Part shown: piece by piece, positions 25,416 through 33,894 of the stretch
How positions within the stretch are numbered: position 1 is the first letter of the stretch
Layout of the letters: each line of letters starts with the position of its first letter
Assembly (NCBI RefSeq): GCF_001425685.1
Contig: NZ_LMCY01000021.1
Span: forward strand, 26,979 to 90,978
DNA: 64,000 bases
Direction: 5' to 3'
From: Massilia sp. Root335
GTDB taxonomy: Bacteria > Pseudomonadota > Gammaproteobacteria > Burkholderiales > Burkholderiaceae_D
Translations under genes and position numbers: made by a program
Notes under the pieces: generated by a model
The model's input: only the letters and a program-made list of their open reading frames with translations
Told to the model about the DNA's origin: nothing
Databases searched by the model: none

Positions 25416-26642
25416 ATGCGCATGCCCGTCATCGCGCCGGCGCTGCTCGCGCTCGCGTACTGCTTTTCCGCGTCCGCCGTGGACGTCCAGAACTACCTGC
25501 GCGCCAACGCGGCCGCTAACAGCGAAGGCGGCGGCCAGACGTGCTTCGGCCTGGCCGGCGCCGGGGCCAAATACCGGTTGGGGAATGAATGCGGCGTCTA
25601 TGGCGAGATGATGCTGGGCCAGCACCTGGTGGAGGGCGACGCCGGCGAACACGTAAAGGCCTATGCGATGCTCAACCTGGGCAACGAGGCCGCGTCCAAC
25701 AATGCGAAACGGCCGGAAGGCGGCTGGAATATCGGCCTGCCGCAGGCCTATCTCGCCATCGAACACGTGAGCGGCCTGGGCGACGCCGCGCTGTGGATCG
25801 GGCGGCGCTACTACAAGCGCGAAGGTGTGAACGCCAACGACTTCCTGTACTGGAATCCGTCCGGCATGGGTGTCGGCATCGAGAACGTGCCGCTGGGCCC
25901 CATGCAGTTCAGCTACGCCTATCTGCACGACGACCAGCAGACGATGCCGATCATGCGCGTCGGCGACACGGCGAACCGCCACGATTTTCAACTGCGCGGC
26001 GTACCCGTGAACCCGGGCGGCACGCTGGAGCTGGGCCTGGCCCTGATCCGCAGCGACGGCGAACCCGGCCACCACGGCGGTTCGATGCTCACCGTGCAGC
26101 ATCGCCAGCACATCCTGTCCGGCGCCGGCGCCAACCGCCTCGCGGTGCAATGGGGAACGGGCGCCGGCACGGACAACGGCGCGACGGGCGACATCGGCAA
26201 CGGCAGCGACGTGCACCGGCTGCGCGTCGTCGAAAGCTGGTATGCGCAGGTCACGCGGCGCTTCGGCGGAGAGCTCGTCGCGGTCTGGCAGCGGGATACG
26301 GCCCACGATGCCGCCAAGGCGAAGACGTGGGCCTCGGCGGGCGGACGCATGTCGTACGGACTCACGGACCGCGTGAAGCTGCTGGCGGACGTGGGGCACG
26401 ACCGCGTCGCGCCGCAGAACGGCGACGTGCGCCGCCTGACCAAGTTCACGGGCGCCGTCGCGCTGACGTCCGCGCCGGGTTACTTCGACCGTCCCGAACT
26501 GCGCCTGTTCTTTACGCACGCGCACTGGAACGAGGCCGCGCGCGCGGCCGCGCGGACGAACGATCCGCTGGCCGCGAACGGCATGTTCGGCACGACGCTG
26601 TCCGGCTATACCGTCGGCCTCACGTTCGAGAACTGCTGGTGA
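25416..26642 (+). CDS. Carbohydrate-selective outer-membrane porin (LamB/maltoporin family)
   Basis: A 408-aa outer-membrane sugar channel. Residues 1-21 are a signal peptide ending CFSASA. The mature protein begins VDVQNYLRANAAANSEGGGQTCFGL, as in LamB, including the Cys pair (about residues 43 and 60). It also has the family's ALWIGRRYYKREGVNANDF, ESWYAQVTRRFGGE and RLFFTHAHWNEAA. CAGGAGAC precedes the ATG. It closes locus 1 and presumably lets the transported sugar or short oligosaccharides cross the outer membrane. The last residue is Trp rather than the more usual Phe; Trp is also accepted as an outer-membrane signal. The sugar specificity is unknown. Confidence 0.92.
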   Translation: MRMPVIAPALLALAYCFSASAVDVQNYLRANAAANSEGGGQTCFGLAGAGAKYRLGNECGVYGEMMLGQHLVEGDAGEHVKAYAMLNLGNEAASNNAKRPEGGWNIGLPQAYLAIEHVSGLGDAALWIGRRYYKREGVNANDFLYWNPSGMGVGIENVPLGPMQFSYAYLHDDQQTMPIMRVGDTANRHDFQLRGVPVNPGGTLELGLALIRSDGEPGHHGGSMLTVQHRQHILSGAGANRLAVQWGTGAGTDNGATGDIGNGSDVHRLRVVESWYAQVTRRFGGELVAVWQRDTAHDAAKAKTWASAGGRMSYGLTDRVKLLADVGHDRVAPQNGDVRRLTKFTGAVALTSAPGYFDRPELRLFFTHAHWNEAARAAARTNDPLAANGMFGTTLSGYTVGLTFENCW

Positions 26643-26649
26643 CGGACGG

Positions 26650-27570
26650 TCAGGTGTTCATCGCCGCCAGCAGCGTATCGATCGCCGCCAGCGTGGGCGG
26701 CGTGGCGCCGGCCGCGAGGCAGGCCGCGGCGCCCGCCGCGACGGCGAAGCGCGCATGAGCGAGGCCGTCGCGTTCCGGCGCGTGCAGCATGCTCCAGGCC
26801 AGCGCCGCGATGCTGGCGTCGCCCGCGCCGACCGTGTCCACGGGCGTGATGCGCGGTGCCGCCACGTCCCAGGACCCGTCCGGCGTATGCAGCGAGGCGC
26901 CGGCCGCGCCCTTCGTGTACAGGTAGCTGGCATCCGGATTCCAGCCGCGCAGCGTGGCGAAGGCGGCGTCCGCGTCGCTCGTGCGCAGCAGGCCGACGAG
27001 GTCCTCTTCCGACACCTTGACGACGTCGGCCAGCGCGGTCATGCGGCGCAGGGTCGGGTCGTAGTTCTCGTCCATCAGGGCGCGGAAGTTCGGGTCGTAG
27101 CTGATGCGCACGCCCTGCGCCTTCAGGCTCTCCGCCAATGCGACCAGCTTGCCGGCCAGCGGCTGGCGCGCGAGGCTGATGCCGCCGAAGTGCGCCCAGC
27201 GGCAGCCGCCGGTCCAGCCCTGCGGCAACTGCGCGGCGTCGAAGTGCAGGTCGGCGCTGTCGTCGCCGACGAAGAAATAGCTGGGCGGGTCGAGCCGGTG
27301 CACGATGGCGAGCAGCGGCGATTTGTCCAGGCGCTGGAGGAAGCGCTCGTCCAGGCCCGCGTCCACGGTGGCGCGCCACAGCTGGTCGCCGAACACGTCG
27401 CGGCTGACGGCGCCGGCGAAGGCGCTGGGCGCGCCCAGCTTCGCCATCGCGCGCGCCACGTTCCACGTCGAGCCGCCCGTCACGCTGTGCCAGCGCGTGG
27501 CGGCGGGGTCGAGCACGATCATGTCCGTCAGGGCTTCGCCTGCCGCGACGAATACGGGAAAGTCGGCCAT
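26650..27570 (-). CDS. PfkB family carbohydrate kinase (fructokinase-like), mannan locus
   Basis: A 306-aa ribokinase-fold kinase. Signature 1 is at GGSTWNVARAMAKLG and signature 2 is VDTVGAGDASIAAL, with the catalytic Asp. It is paralogous to the locus 1 kinase along its length. Its start follows the epimerase stop as TGACATG, so the two are coupled. In context it most likely phosphorylates fructose formed from mannose by the epimerase, giving fructose 6-phosphate. It is the last gene of the minus-strand unit LacI-epimerase-kinase and ends seven bp from the convergent maltoporin-like gene. Confidence 0.93.
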   Translation of the reverse strand: MADFPVFVAAGEALTDMIVLDPAATRWHSVTGGSTWNVARAMAKLGAPSAFAGAVSRDVFGDQLWRATVDAGLDERFLQRLDKSPLLAIVHRLDPPSYFFVGDDSADLHFDAAQLPQGWTGGCRWAHFGGISLARQPLAGKLVALAESLKAQGVRISYDPNFRALMDENYDPTLRRMTALADVVKVSEEDLVGLLRTSDADAAFATLRGWNPDASYLYTKGAAGASLHTPDGSWDVAAPRITPVDTVGAGDASIAALAWSMLHAPERDGLAHARFAVAAGAAACLAAGATPPTLAAIDTLLAAMNT

Positions 27571-27571
27571 G

Positions 27572-28783
27572 TCAGTCTTTCGCGAGAACGGTCAGCACTT
27601 CGTAGCAGGCACCCATCGTGTGGTAGTCGACCTTGCCGGCCGGGCTCTTTTCGTCGGTGAGCTTGTCGTTGGCCGGGCCGAGGATGCGGTACCAGGCGCC
27701 GTGTTCGTGGTCGACGAAATGTTCCCAGCTGTAGGCCCAGATGCGGTCGTACCAGGTCCAGTACGCGCCGTCTCCGGTGCGCGCGCCGAGCAGCGCGGCG
27801 GCGGCCAGGCTCTCGGCCTGCACCCAGAAGTATTTGTCGGCGTCGCAGATTTCGTTCTCCGGTCCGAAGCCGTAATGGATGCCGCCGTGCTGCTGGTCCC
27901 ATGCCTTCGACAGCGCCGCGTCGAACAGTTCTTTGGCGCGCGGCAGCAGCCAGCCGGACGGGCCGGCCATCTTGTCCTTGTGGCGTTCCATGATGAGCAG
28001 CAGCTTGGCCCATTCCGTCAGGTGGCCCGGCTGGTAGCCCCACGGGCGGAAGATGTTCGTCTTGTCGTCGCGGTTGTAGTCCGGGTCGACCGACCAGTCG
28101 CTGTTGTAGTGTTCCCACACCAGATTGCCGTACAGGGCGGCCTGGCGCACGGTGATGTTGTGGGCGAGCGTCTCCGCGCGCCACAGGAATTTGGCGTCGC
28201 CCGTCGCCTCGAACGCGGCCAGCATGGCTTCGCACGTGTGCATGTTGGCGTTCTGGCCGCGGTACGGGTACAGCGTGGACCAGTCGCCGCTCGCCTCGTC
28301 GGCATACAGGCCGTGTGCCGGTTCCCAGAAGCGGCGTTCCATCAGGTCGTACGTCTCGTCGAGCCAGGGGCGTGCTTCGGCGACGCCGGCCATCACCGCG
28401 TGGGCGTAGGCCAGCAGCACGAAGGCGAGGCCGTAGCAGTGGTTGGTGTCGTCGGTGACGCGCTTCTGTCCATCGTTCCAGTCCAGCTGCCAGGCGTAGC
28501 CGCCGGTTGCCGGGTTGCGGTGCGCGTCGCGCAGGAAGCTCAGGCCGTGCAGCACGCGTTCGCGGTCGGCCGGTTCCTCGAACTGGCGCCACGCCATCGC
28601 GAAATTGAAGACGAAGCGGGTGCTGCTCACCAGATGGCGCGTGTGCGCGTCGTAGACCGTGCCGTCGTCCTTGTAGAAATGATAGAAGCCGCCGCTCGGG
28701 TCGGTGCAGCGGGGGTCGTAGAACTGGCGGGTGTGGCGGATGTGCTGCAGCAGCGTCGCGCGGGATTGGAAATCGGGAAGCAT
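27572..28783 (-). CDS. AGE family epimerase/isomerase (probable D-mannose isomerase)
   Basis: A 403-aa (alpha/alpha)6-barrel protein of the N-acylglucosamine 2-epimerase family. Visible family blocks are GGFYHFYKDDGTVYDAHTRHL, STRFVFNFAMAW, the His-containing CYGLAFVLLAYAHAV, NANMHTCEAMLA and YQPGHLTEWAKLLL. The shape is closest to YihS/mannose isomerase and AGE-type sugar epimerases rather than cellobiose 2-epimerase, but this is a judgement from motifs. Coupled to a fructokinase-like gene and divergent from mannanase genes, conversion of mannose to fructose is the simplest role. Mannobiose 2-epimerase activity is the main alternative. Confidence 0.9.
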   Translation of the reverse strand: MLPDFQSRATLLQHIRHTRQFYDPRCTDPSGGFYHFYKDDGTVYDAHTRHLVSSTRFVFNFAMAWRQFEEPADRERVLHGLSFLRDAHRNPATGGYAWQLDWNDGQKRVTDDTNHCYGLAFVLLAYAHAVMAGVAEARPWLDETYDLMERRFWEPAHGLYADEASGDWSTLYPYRGQNANMHTCEAMLAAFEATGDAKFLWRAETLAHNITVRQAALYGNLVWEHYNSDWSVDPDYNRDDKTNIFRPWGYQPGHLTEWAKLLLIMERHKDKMAGPSGWLLPRAKELFDAALSKAWDQQHGGIHYGFGPENEICDADKYFWVQAESLAAAALLGARTGDGAYWTWYDRIWAYSWEHFVDHEHGAWYRILGPANDKLTDEKSPAGKVDYHTMGACYEVLTVLAKD

Positions 28784-28858
28784 TGGTCGGTCGTGGTGAG
28801 TGAATCGGTGAATCGCGCCGCGTCGTGCGAACGCGGGCGCCTGGGGGAGCGGGGCGGA

Positions 28859-29965
28859 TTATTTGCGCATGCGGAAGTCCTCGCACACGGTGCTGGCGCG
28901 CACGACCAGTTCCACGGCCGCCACCTGTTCCAGCGGCGGGTCCTGCGGGCCGCGCAGCAGCAGCTCGACGCCCAGCGCGCCCAGTTCCTTCTTGTTGATG
29001 CGCAGCGTCGTCAGCGGACGGTGGCCCAGCACGGCGCCGGGGATGTCGTCGAAGCCGACGATCGAGATATCGTGCGGCACCGTCTTCCCGGCCGCGAGGC
29101 ACGCGCGCATCGCGACGAGGGCGGCGGCGTCGTTGTAGCAGAATACGGCGTCGGGCGGGTGCGGCTGGTCGAGCAGGGACTGCATCGCCTCGTAGGCGCC
29201 CGTCTCGAGGTCGACGCCGTCCGGCAGGCACGTTTCCAGGCGCGGATCGGCCAGCATGCCCGCTTCGAACAGGGCCTGGCGGTAGCCGCGGTTGCGTTCG
29301 CGGATGCTGTAGTGGCCCAGCGAACCGGAGATCATGCCGATGCGTTCGCGGCCCAGCGAGATCAGGTGCCTGGTGGCGAGGTAGCCGCCCATGTGGTTGT
29401 CCGGATTGACGGAGCTGTAGCCGCGCAGCTTCATGTCGATCAGGACGAGGGGCTTGCCGCTGGCGCGCAGGGCGTTCAGCAGCTCGGGCTCGAAGAAGCC
29501 TGCGCACACGATGGCGTCCGGCGCGTGCATGCGCAGCTGTTCCGTCACGCCGTCGGCCGGGCCGACCGCCATGAACGACAGCACGATGCCCTGCTTGCGG
29601 CACGCTTCCTCGGCGCCGTGCAGCACGGGCGAATAGAACGGGCTGCTGGCGGCCGTGTTGTGCTGGCGGTGCAGCAGGAACGTCAGGCGGCGGATGCGCT
29701 TGCGGCGCAGCTTGCAAAAGTCATAGCCCAATTCGTGGGCTGCCGACAACACCATCTGGCGCGTGCTCTCCGTGAGTCCGGGCTCGTTCTTGAGGGCGCG
29801 CGAGATCGTGCCGGCCGAGACGCCGGCGTACTTGGCCAGGTCGCGGATCGTGACCGGCGCCGGGCTACCGCCCGCTGGGGTGCGTGAGGTGAGGGGGTTC
29901 ACACTGTCTCCGAAATCGTTGCCGCGATCGCCCGGGGCGTCGCTCGTTTGAATGGAGTCTTGCAT
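28859..29965 (-). CDS. LacI family transcriptional regulator of the mannan locus
   Basis: A 368-aa LacI/GalR regulator. The helix-turn-helix is VTIRDLAKYAGVSAGTISRAL (about residues 39-59), preceded by an unusually long N-terminal extension. The effector-binding domain fills the rest. It is first in a minus-strand unit with the epimerase and kinase. The divergent intergenic region has two strong GTTTAGT/ACTAAAC palindromes, the likely binding sites for both directions. I used the ATG at 29965; the in-frame ATG at 30055 would run translation through one of these palindromes. Mannose, mannobiose or a phosphorylated product are plausible effectors. Confidence 0.93.
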   Translation of the reverse strand: MQDSIQTSDAPGDRGNDFGDSVNPLTSRTPAGGSPAPVTIRDLAKYAGVSAGTISRALKNEPGLTESTRQMVLSAAHELGYDFCKLRRKRIRRLTFLLHRQHNTAASSPFYSPVLHGAEEACRKQGIVLSFMAVGPADGVTEQLRMHAPDAIVCAGFFEPELLNALRASGKPLVLIDMKLRGYSSVNPDNHMGGYLATRHLISLGRERIGMISGSLGHYSIRERNRGYRQALFEAGMLADPRLETCLPDGVDLETGAYEAMQSLLDQPHPPDAVFCYNDAAALVAMRACLAAGKTVPHDISIVGFDDIPGAVLGHRPLTTLRINKKELGALGVELLLRGPQDPPLEQVAAVELVVRASTVCEDFRMRK

Positions 29966-30009
29966 ATCGAAATCGCCTTGGTCAAACGCGAAGCTGCACT
30001 TCAAGTCAA

Positions 30010-30030
30010 GTTTAGTCGGCTTTACTAAAC
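30010..30030. promoter_or_regulatory. LacI-type operator 1 of the mannan locus
   Basis: GTTTAGT-N7-ACTAAAC is a perfect palindrome with 7-bp arms, 45 bp upstream of the LacI start and in the divergent promoter region. The same arms recur at 30090-30111. Confidence 0.7.
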
Positions 30031-30089
30031 AGCTGTTTGCCCGGTATATTCTCAATCTAAGAAACCGATTTCATAAGAGGGAGGGAGTT

Positions 30090-30111
30090 GTTTAGTGACG
30101 ACTGACTAAAC
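30090..30111. promoter_or_regulatory. LacI-type operator 2 of the mannan locus
   Basis: GTTTAGT-N8-ACTAAAC repeats the arms of operator 1 with one extra spacer base. The two centres are about 80 bp apart, close to eight helical turns, compatible with looping by a tetrameric or paired repressor. It lies 113 bp before the transporter start. Confidence 0.7.
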
Positions 30112-30223
30112 TCGGCCGCGAATCGGTCGTCGCGTTTGACCCTTCCATTCTGCTTATGCAGAATATTTTTTACAAAAAAGTTACTGGTTTATAAGTTAGC
30201 GGTAACATCTCAAGGAGACTTGC

Positions 30224-31495
30224 ATGGAACGCGCATCACAGGCCGCACTCGAGCCTGCTAACCGGGCCCAGCCCACGAGCTACACCTTTCCCCTCACCGT
30301 CGTCACCGCACTGTTCTTCATGTGGGGCCTCCTGACGTCGCTGAACGACATCCTGATCCCGCACCTGAAGTCGGTCTACAACCTGACGTACGTGCAGGCG
30401 ATGATGGTGAACCTGGCCTTCTTCAGCGGTTACTTCCTGCTGTCGATCCCGGCCGGCGCGCTGATCCGCCGCATCGGCTACAAGGCCGGCGCCGTGGCCG
30501 GCCTGGCCGTGTGCGCCGTCGGCGCCGCGCTGTTCTATCCGGCCGCCACCAGCGTGTACGCGCTGTTCCTGTTCGCGCTGTTCGTGCTGGCCGCCGGCAT
30601 CACGATCCTGCAGGTCGCGGCCAACCCGTACGTCACCGTGCTGGGCGCGCCCGCCACCGCGTCGAGCCGCCTGAACCTGACCCAGGCCTTCAACTCGCTG
30701 GGCACCGTCGTCGGGCCGCCGATCGGCGGCATCCTGATCCTGTCGCACATGACGGAAGCGGCCGATCCGGCCCACATGTCGGCCGCGGAACGCCTCGCGC
30801 AGGCGCAGGCCGTGCAGGGGCCGTACCTGGGCCTGGCCGCCACGCTGGCGGTCCTGGCCATCCTGTTCGCCGTGATCCGCCTGCCGATCATCCGCGACGA
30901 GGACGCCGGTCCCGCCCGCGGTTCGATCTTCAGCCAGAAACGCCTGATGCTGGGCGTGACGGCGATCTTCCTGTACGTCGGCGCCGAAGTGAGCATCGGC
31001 AGCTTCCTGATCAACTACATGGGCGACCCGAGCATCGCCGGCTTCACGGCCGAAACGGGCGCCAAATACGTGGCCTACTATTGGGGCGGCGCGATGGTCG
31101 GCCGCTTCATCGGCTCGGCCGTGATGCGCTCGATCAGCCCGGGCAAGGTCCTCGCGTTCAACGCCGCCGCCTGCATCGCCCTGCTGGTGGCGACGGTCCT
31201 CGGCCATGGCCACGTCGCGCTGTTCGCCGTGCTGGCCGTCGGCCTGTTCAACTCGATCATGTTCCCGACCATCTTCAGCATGGCCGTGCATGAACTGGGC
31301 CCGCTGACGAGCCAGGGCTCCGGCCTGCTCGTGATGGCGATCGCCGGCGGCGCCGTCGTGCCGGTCATCCAGGCCCAGGCCGCGGACGCCATCGGCCTGC
31401 AGACGTCGTTCCTGATCCCGGCCGCGTGCTATGCGTTCATCCTGTACTTCGGCGCGAAATACGCCCGCATGTACGTGGACGTCAAGGCCGTCTGA
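30224..31495 (+). CDS. Sugar MFS transporter (FucP/GluP family), mannan locus
   Basis: Inner-membrane sugar:H+ symporter of 423 aa with twelve predicted helices. FucP/GluP family markers are ALFFMWGLLTSLNDILIPHLK, GYFLLSIPAGALIRRIGYK, VAANPYVTVLGAPATASSRLNLTQAFNSLGT and FLYVGAEVSIGSFLINY. AAGGAGAC precedes the ATG. It leads the plus-strand unit of the mannan locus and would bring in the monosaccharides released outside or in the periplasm (mannose, glucose or galactose). A second family member, at 50502-51794, stands outside any sugar locus. Confidence 0.94.
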   Translation: MERASQAALEPANRAQPTSYTFPLTVVTALFFMWGLLTSLNDILIPHLKSVYNLTYVQAMMVNLAFFSGYFLLSIPAGALIRRIGYKAGAVAGLAVCAVGAALFYPAATSVYALFLFALFVLAAGITILQVAANPYVTVLGAPATASSRLNLTQAFNSLGTVVGPPIGGILILSHMTEAADPAHMSAAERLAQAQAVQGPYLGLAATLAVLAILFAVIRLPIIRDEDAGPARGSIFSQKRLMLGVTAIFLYVGAEVSIGSFLINYMGDPSIAGFTAETGAKYVAYYWGGAMVGRFIGSAVMRSISPGKVLAFNAAACIALLVATVLGHGHVALFAVLAVGLFNSIMFPTIFSMAVHELGPLTSQGSGLLVMAIAGGAVVPVIQAQAADAIGLQTSFLIPAACYAFILYFGAKYARMYVDVKAV

Positions 31496-31509
31496 CCTGC
31501 GAACCCGTT

Positions 31510-31536
31510 GCCGCCGCGTGTTCGTGCCGCGGCGGC
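31510..31536 (+). promoter_or_regulatory. Intercistronic hairpin between transporter and GH3 genes
   Basis: GCCGCCGCG and CGCGGCGGC form a perfect 9-bp GC stem with a 9-nt loop, 15 bp after the transporter stop. With no T-tract it looks like a processing or stabilising stem that could give different transcript levels for the transporter and the hydrolases. Confidence 0.5.
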
Positions 31537-31579
31537 GGCACATACCTATAACGCTTCACCCCAAAGAGAGTTTCGTCCC

Positions 31580-33811
31580 ATGCGCCTGAATCACCTGACC
31601 CTCGTCGCGGCCCTCGCCGCCGCCTTCCCGCTGTTCGCAACCGCCGCCGACACGCCGGCGCAGCAGCCGTGGATGAACCGTTCCCTGAGCGCCGACCAGC
31701 GCGCCGAACTGGCCGTCAAGGCCATGACCCGCGAAGAAAAACTGCGCTGGGTGTTCGGCTATTTCGGCACCTCGTTCGCCCCCAAGGGCACCACGCCGCC
31801 CAAGGCCGCGATCCCGTTCTCGGCCGGTTTCGTGCCGGGCAATCCGCGCCTCGGCCTGCCGGACCTGCTGGAAACGGACGCCGGTCTCGGCGTCGCCACC
31901 CAGGCCACGCCGACCCCGCGCGAGCGCACGCAGCTGCCGTCGGGCCTGGCCACCGCGTCGACGTGGGACCCGCAGGTGGCCTATGCCGGCGGCGCGATGA
32001 TCGGTTCCGAGGCGCGCGCATCCGGCTTCAACGTGATGCTGGCCGGCGGCGTGAACCTGATGCGCGATCCGCGCAACGGCCGCAACTTCGAATACGCGGG
32101 CGAGGACCCGCTGCTGGCCGGGACGATGGTCGGCCATGCGGTGAAGGGCATCGAGTCGAACCACGTGATCTCGACCGTCAAGCACTACGCGCTGAACGAC
32201 CAGGAAACGGGCCGCAATGAACTGGACGTCCACATCGACAAGGCCGCGTCGCGCATGTCCGACCTGCTCGCGATGCAGATCGCGCTGGAGCAGTCCGGCG
32301 CCGGCTCCGTCATGTGCTCGTACAACCGCGTGTACGGCACCTATGCGTGCGAGAACGACTACCTGCTGAACGAGGTCCTCAAGAAGGACTGGGGTTTCAA
32401 AGGTTATGTGATGTCCGACTGGGGCGCGACGCACAGCACCGTGGAAGCGGCCAATCACGGCCTGGATCGCCAGTCGGGCCAGGAATTCGACAAGTCGCCG
32501 TACTTCGGCGGCGCGCTGGCGGAAGCCGTCGAGAACGGCCACGTGTCGGAAGCTCGCCTTACCGACATGGCCACGCGCATCGTGCGCGCCATGTTCGCCA
32601 AGGGCGTCGTCGACAATCCGGTCGCGCAGGGCGGCACCATCGACTTCGCGAAGAACGGCGCGGTCAGCCGCGCGACGGCGGAAGAGGGCATGGTCCTGCT
32701 CAAGAACGACAACAAGCTCCTGCCGTTGTCGAAGGACGTGAAGACCATCGCCGTCATCGGCGGCCATGCCGACGTCGGCGTGCTGTCGGGCGGCGGTTCG
32801 TCGCAGGTGTATCCGGTCGGCGGCAATGCCGTGCCGGGCCTGGAGCCGAAGGTCTGGCCGGGTCCGGTCGTGTACCACCCGTCTTCGCCGCTGCGTCATA
32901 TTCAGGCGCTGGCGCCGAATGCGAAGGTCGTGTACGACGACGGCCTTGACCCCGCGCGCGCCGCGCGCGTGGCCGCGCAGGCGGACGTCGCGCTCGTGTT
33001 CGCGACGCAGTGGATCGGCGAAGCGAACGATGCGGCGTCGTTGTCCCTGCCGGACAACCAGGACACGCTGATCGACAGCGTCGCCGGTTCGAATCCCCGC
33101 ACCGTCGTCGTGCTGGAGACGGGCGGTCCGGTCGCCATGCCGTGGGTCGCCAAAACCCCGGCCGTGCTGGAAGCGTGGTATCCCGGCACCAGCGGCGGCG
33201 AAGCGATCGCGCGCGTGCTGTTCGGCGCCGTCAATCCGTCCGGCCACCTGCCGGCCACGTTCCCGGTCTCCGAGCAGCAGCTGCCGCGCCCGAAACTGGA
33301 CGGCGATCCGAAACAGCCGGAGCAGCGCTTCACGGTCGAGTACAAGGAAGGCGCCGCGGTCGGCTACAAATGGTTCGACCAGAAGGGCATGACGCCGCTG
33401 TTCCCGTTCGGCCACGGCCTGTCGTACACGACGTTCAGCTATTCGGGCCTGGCCAGCCAGGTCAAGGATGGCCGCGTGCACGTGCGCTTCAAGGTCACGA
33501 ACACGGGCAACGTCGCCGGCAAGGACGTGCCGCAGGTGTACGTGGCGCCGCTCGCCGCGAAGTGGGAAGCGCCGAAGCGCCTGGCCGGCTGGGACAAGGT
33601 CGCGCTGCAGCCGGGCGAATCGAAAGAGGTCGACGTCGTCGTCGAGCCGCGCATCCTCGGCATGTTCGACGAGAAGAGCAAGACCTGGCGCATCGCCAAG
33701 GGCAAGTACAAGCTGGTGCTGGCCGACGACGCCGCCGGCATGAACGCGACCAGCGTGACGGTCGACTTGCCGGCGTCCACCCTGGACGTGCGCGGCCGCC
33801 CGCAGCGCTGA
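31580..33811 (+). CDS. Glycoside hydrolase family 3 protein (beta-glucosidase/beta-mannosidase-like)
   Basis: A 743-aa exported exo-glycosidase. Residues 1-22 (MRLNHLTLVAALAAAFPLFATA) are a signal peptide. The GH3 (beta/alpha)8 domain (about 40-330) holds the nucleophile Asp280 in YVMSDWGATHS and the SVMCSYNRVYGTYAC block. The second alpha/beta domain follows (about 360-590), then a fibronectin-III-like C-terminus (about 620-740, VHVRFKVTNTGNVAGKDVPQVYV). The predicted site of action is the periplasm. In this locus it would trim manno- or gluco-oligosaccharides from GH5 digestion, since no GH2 or GH130 enzyme is present; the exact sugar preference is not readable. Confidence 0.94.
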   Translation: MRLNHLTLVAALAAAFPLFATAADTPAQQPWMNRSLSADQRAELAVKAMTREEKLRWVFGYFGTSFAPKGTTPPKAAIPFSAGFVPGNPRLGLPDLLETDAGLGVATQATPTPRERTQLPSGLATASTWDPQVAYAGGAMIGSEARASGFNVMLAGGVNLMRDPRNGRNFEYAGEDPLLAGTMVGHAVKGIESNHVISTVKHYALNDQETGRNELDVHIDKAASRMSDLLAMQIALEQSGAGSVMCSYNRVYGTYACENDYLLNEVLKKDWGFKGYVMSDWGATHSTVEAANHGLDRQSGQEFDKSPYFGGALAEAVENGHVSEARLTDMATRIVRAMFAKGVVDNPVAQGGTIDFAKNGAVSRATAEEGMVLLKNDNKLLPLSKDVKTIAVIGGHADVGVLSGGGSSQVYPVGGNAVPGLEPKVWPGPVVYHPSSPLRHIQALAPNAKVVYDDGLDPARAARVAAQADVALVFATQWIGEANDAASLSLPDNQDTLIDSVAGSNPRTVVVLETGGPVAMPWVAKTPAVLEAWYPGTSGGEAIARVLFGAVNPSGHLPATFPVSEQQLPRPKLDGDPKQPEQRFTVEYKEGAAVGYKWFDQKGMTPLFPFGHGLSYTTFSYSGLASQVKDGRVHVRFKVTNTGNVAGKDVPQVYVAPLAAKWEAPKRLAGWDKVALQPGESKEVDVVVEPRILGMFDEKSKTWRIAKGKYKLVLADDAAGMNATSVTVDLPASTLDVRGRPQR

Positions 33812-33823
33812 GTTTTACCTGTT

Positions 33824-33847
33824 GCCGCCCGCCGGCCGGCGGGCGGC
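33824..33847 (+). promoter_or_regulatory. 24-bp perfect palindrome between GH3 and GH5 genes
   Basis: The segment is its own reverse complement, centred between 33835 and 33836, all G/C, 12 bp after the GH3 stop. As RNA it would fold into a tight stem. There is no T-tract. It is the second GC stem in this operon after 31510-31536. Confidence 0.5.
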
Positions 33848-33894
33848 GCATGACCAACCACAACGACGCTTCTTGAGGGGCGCGAGGAGACTAC

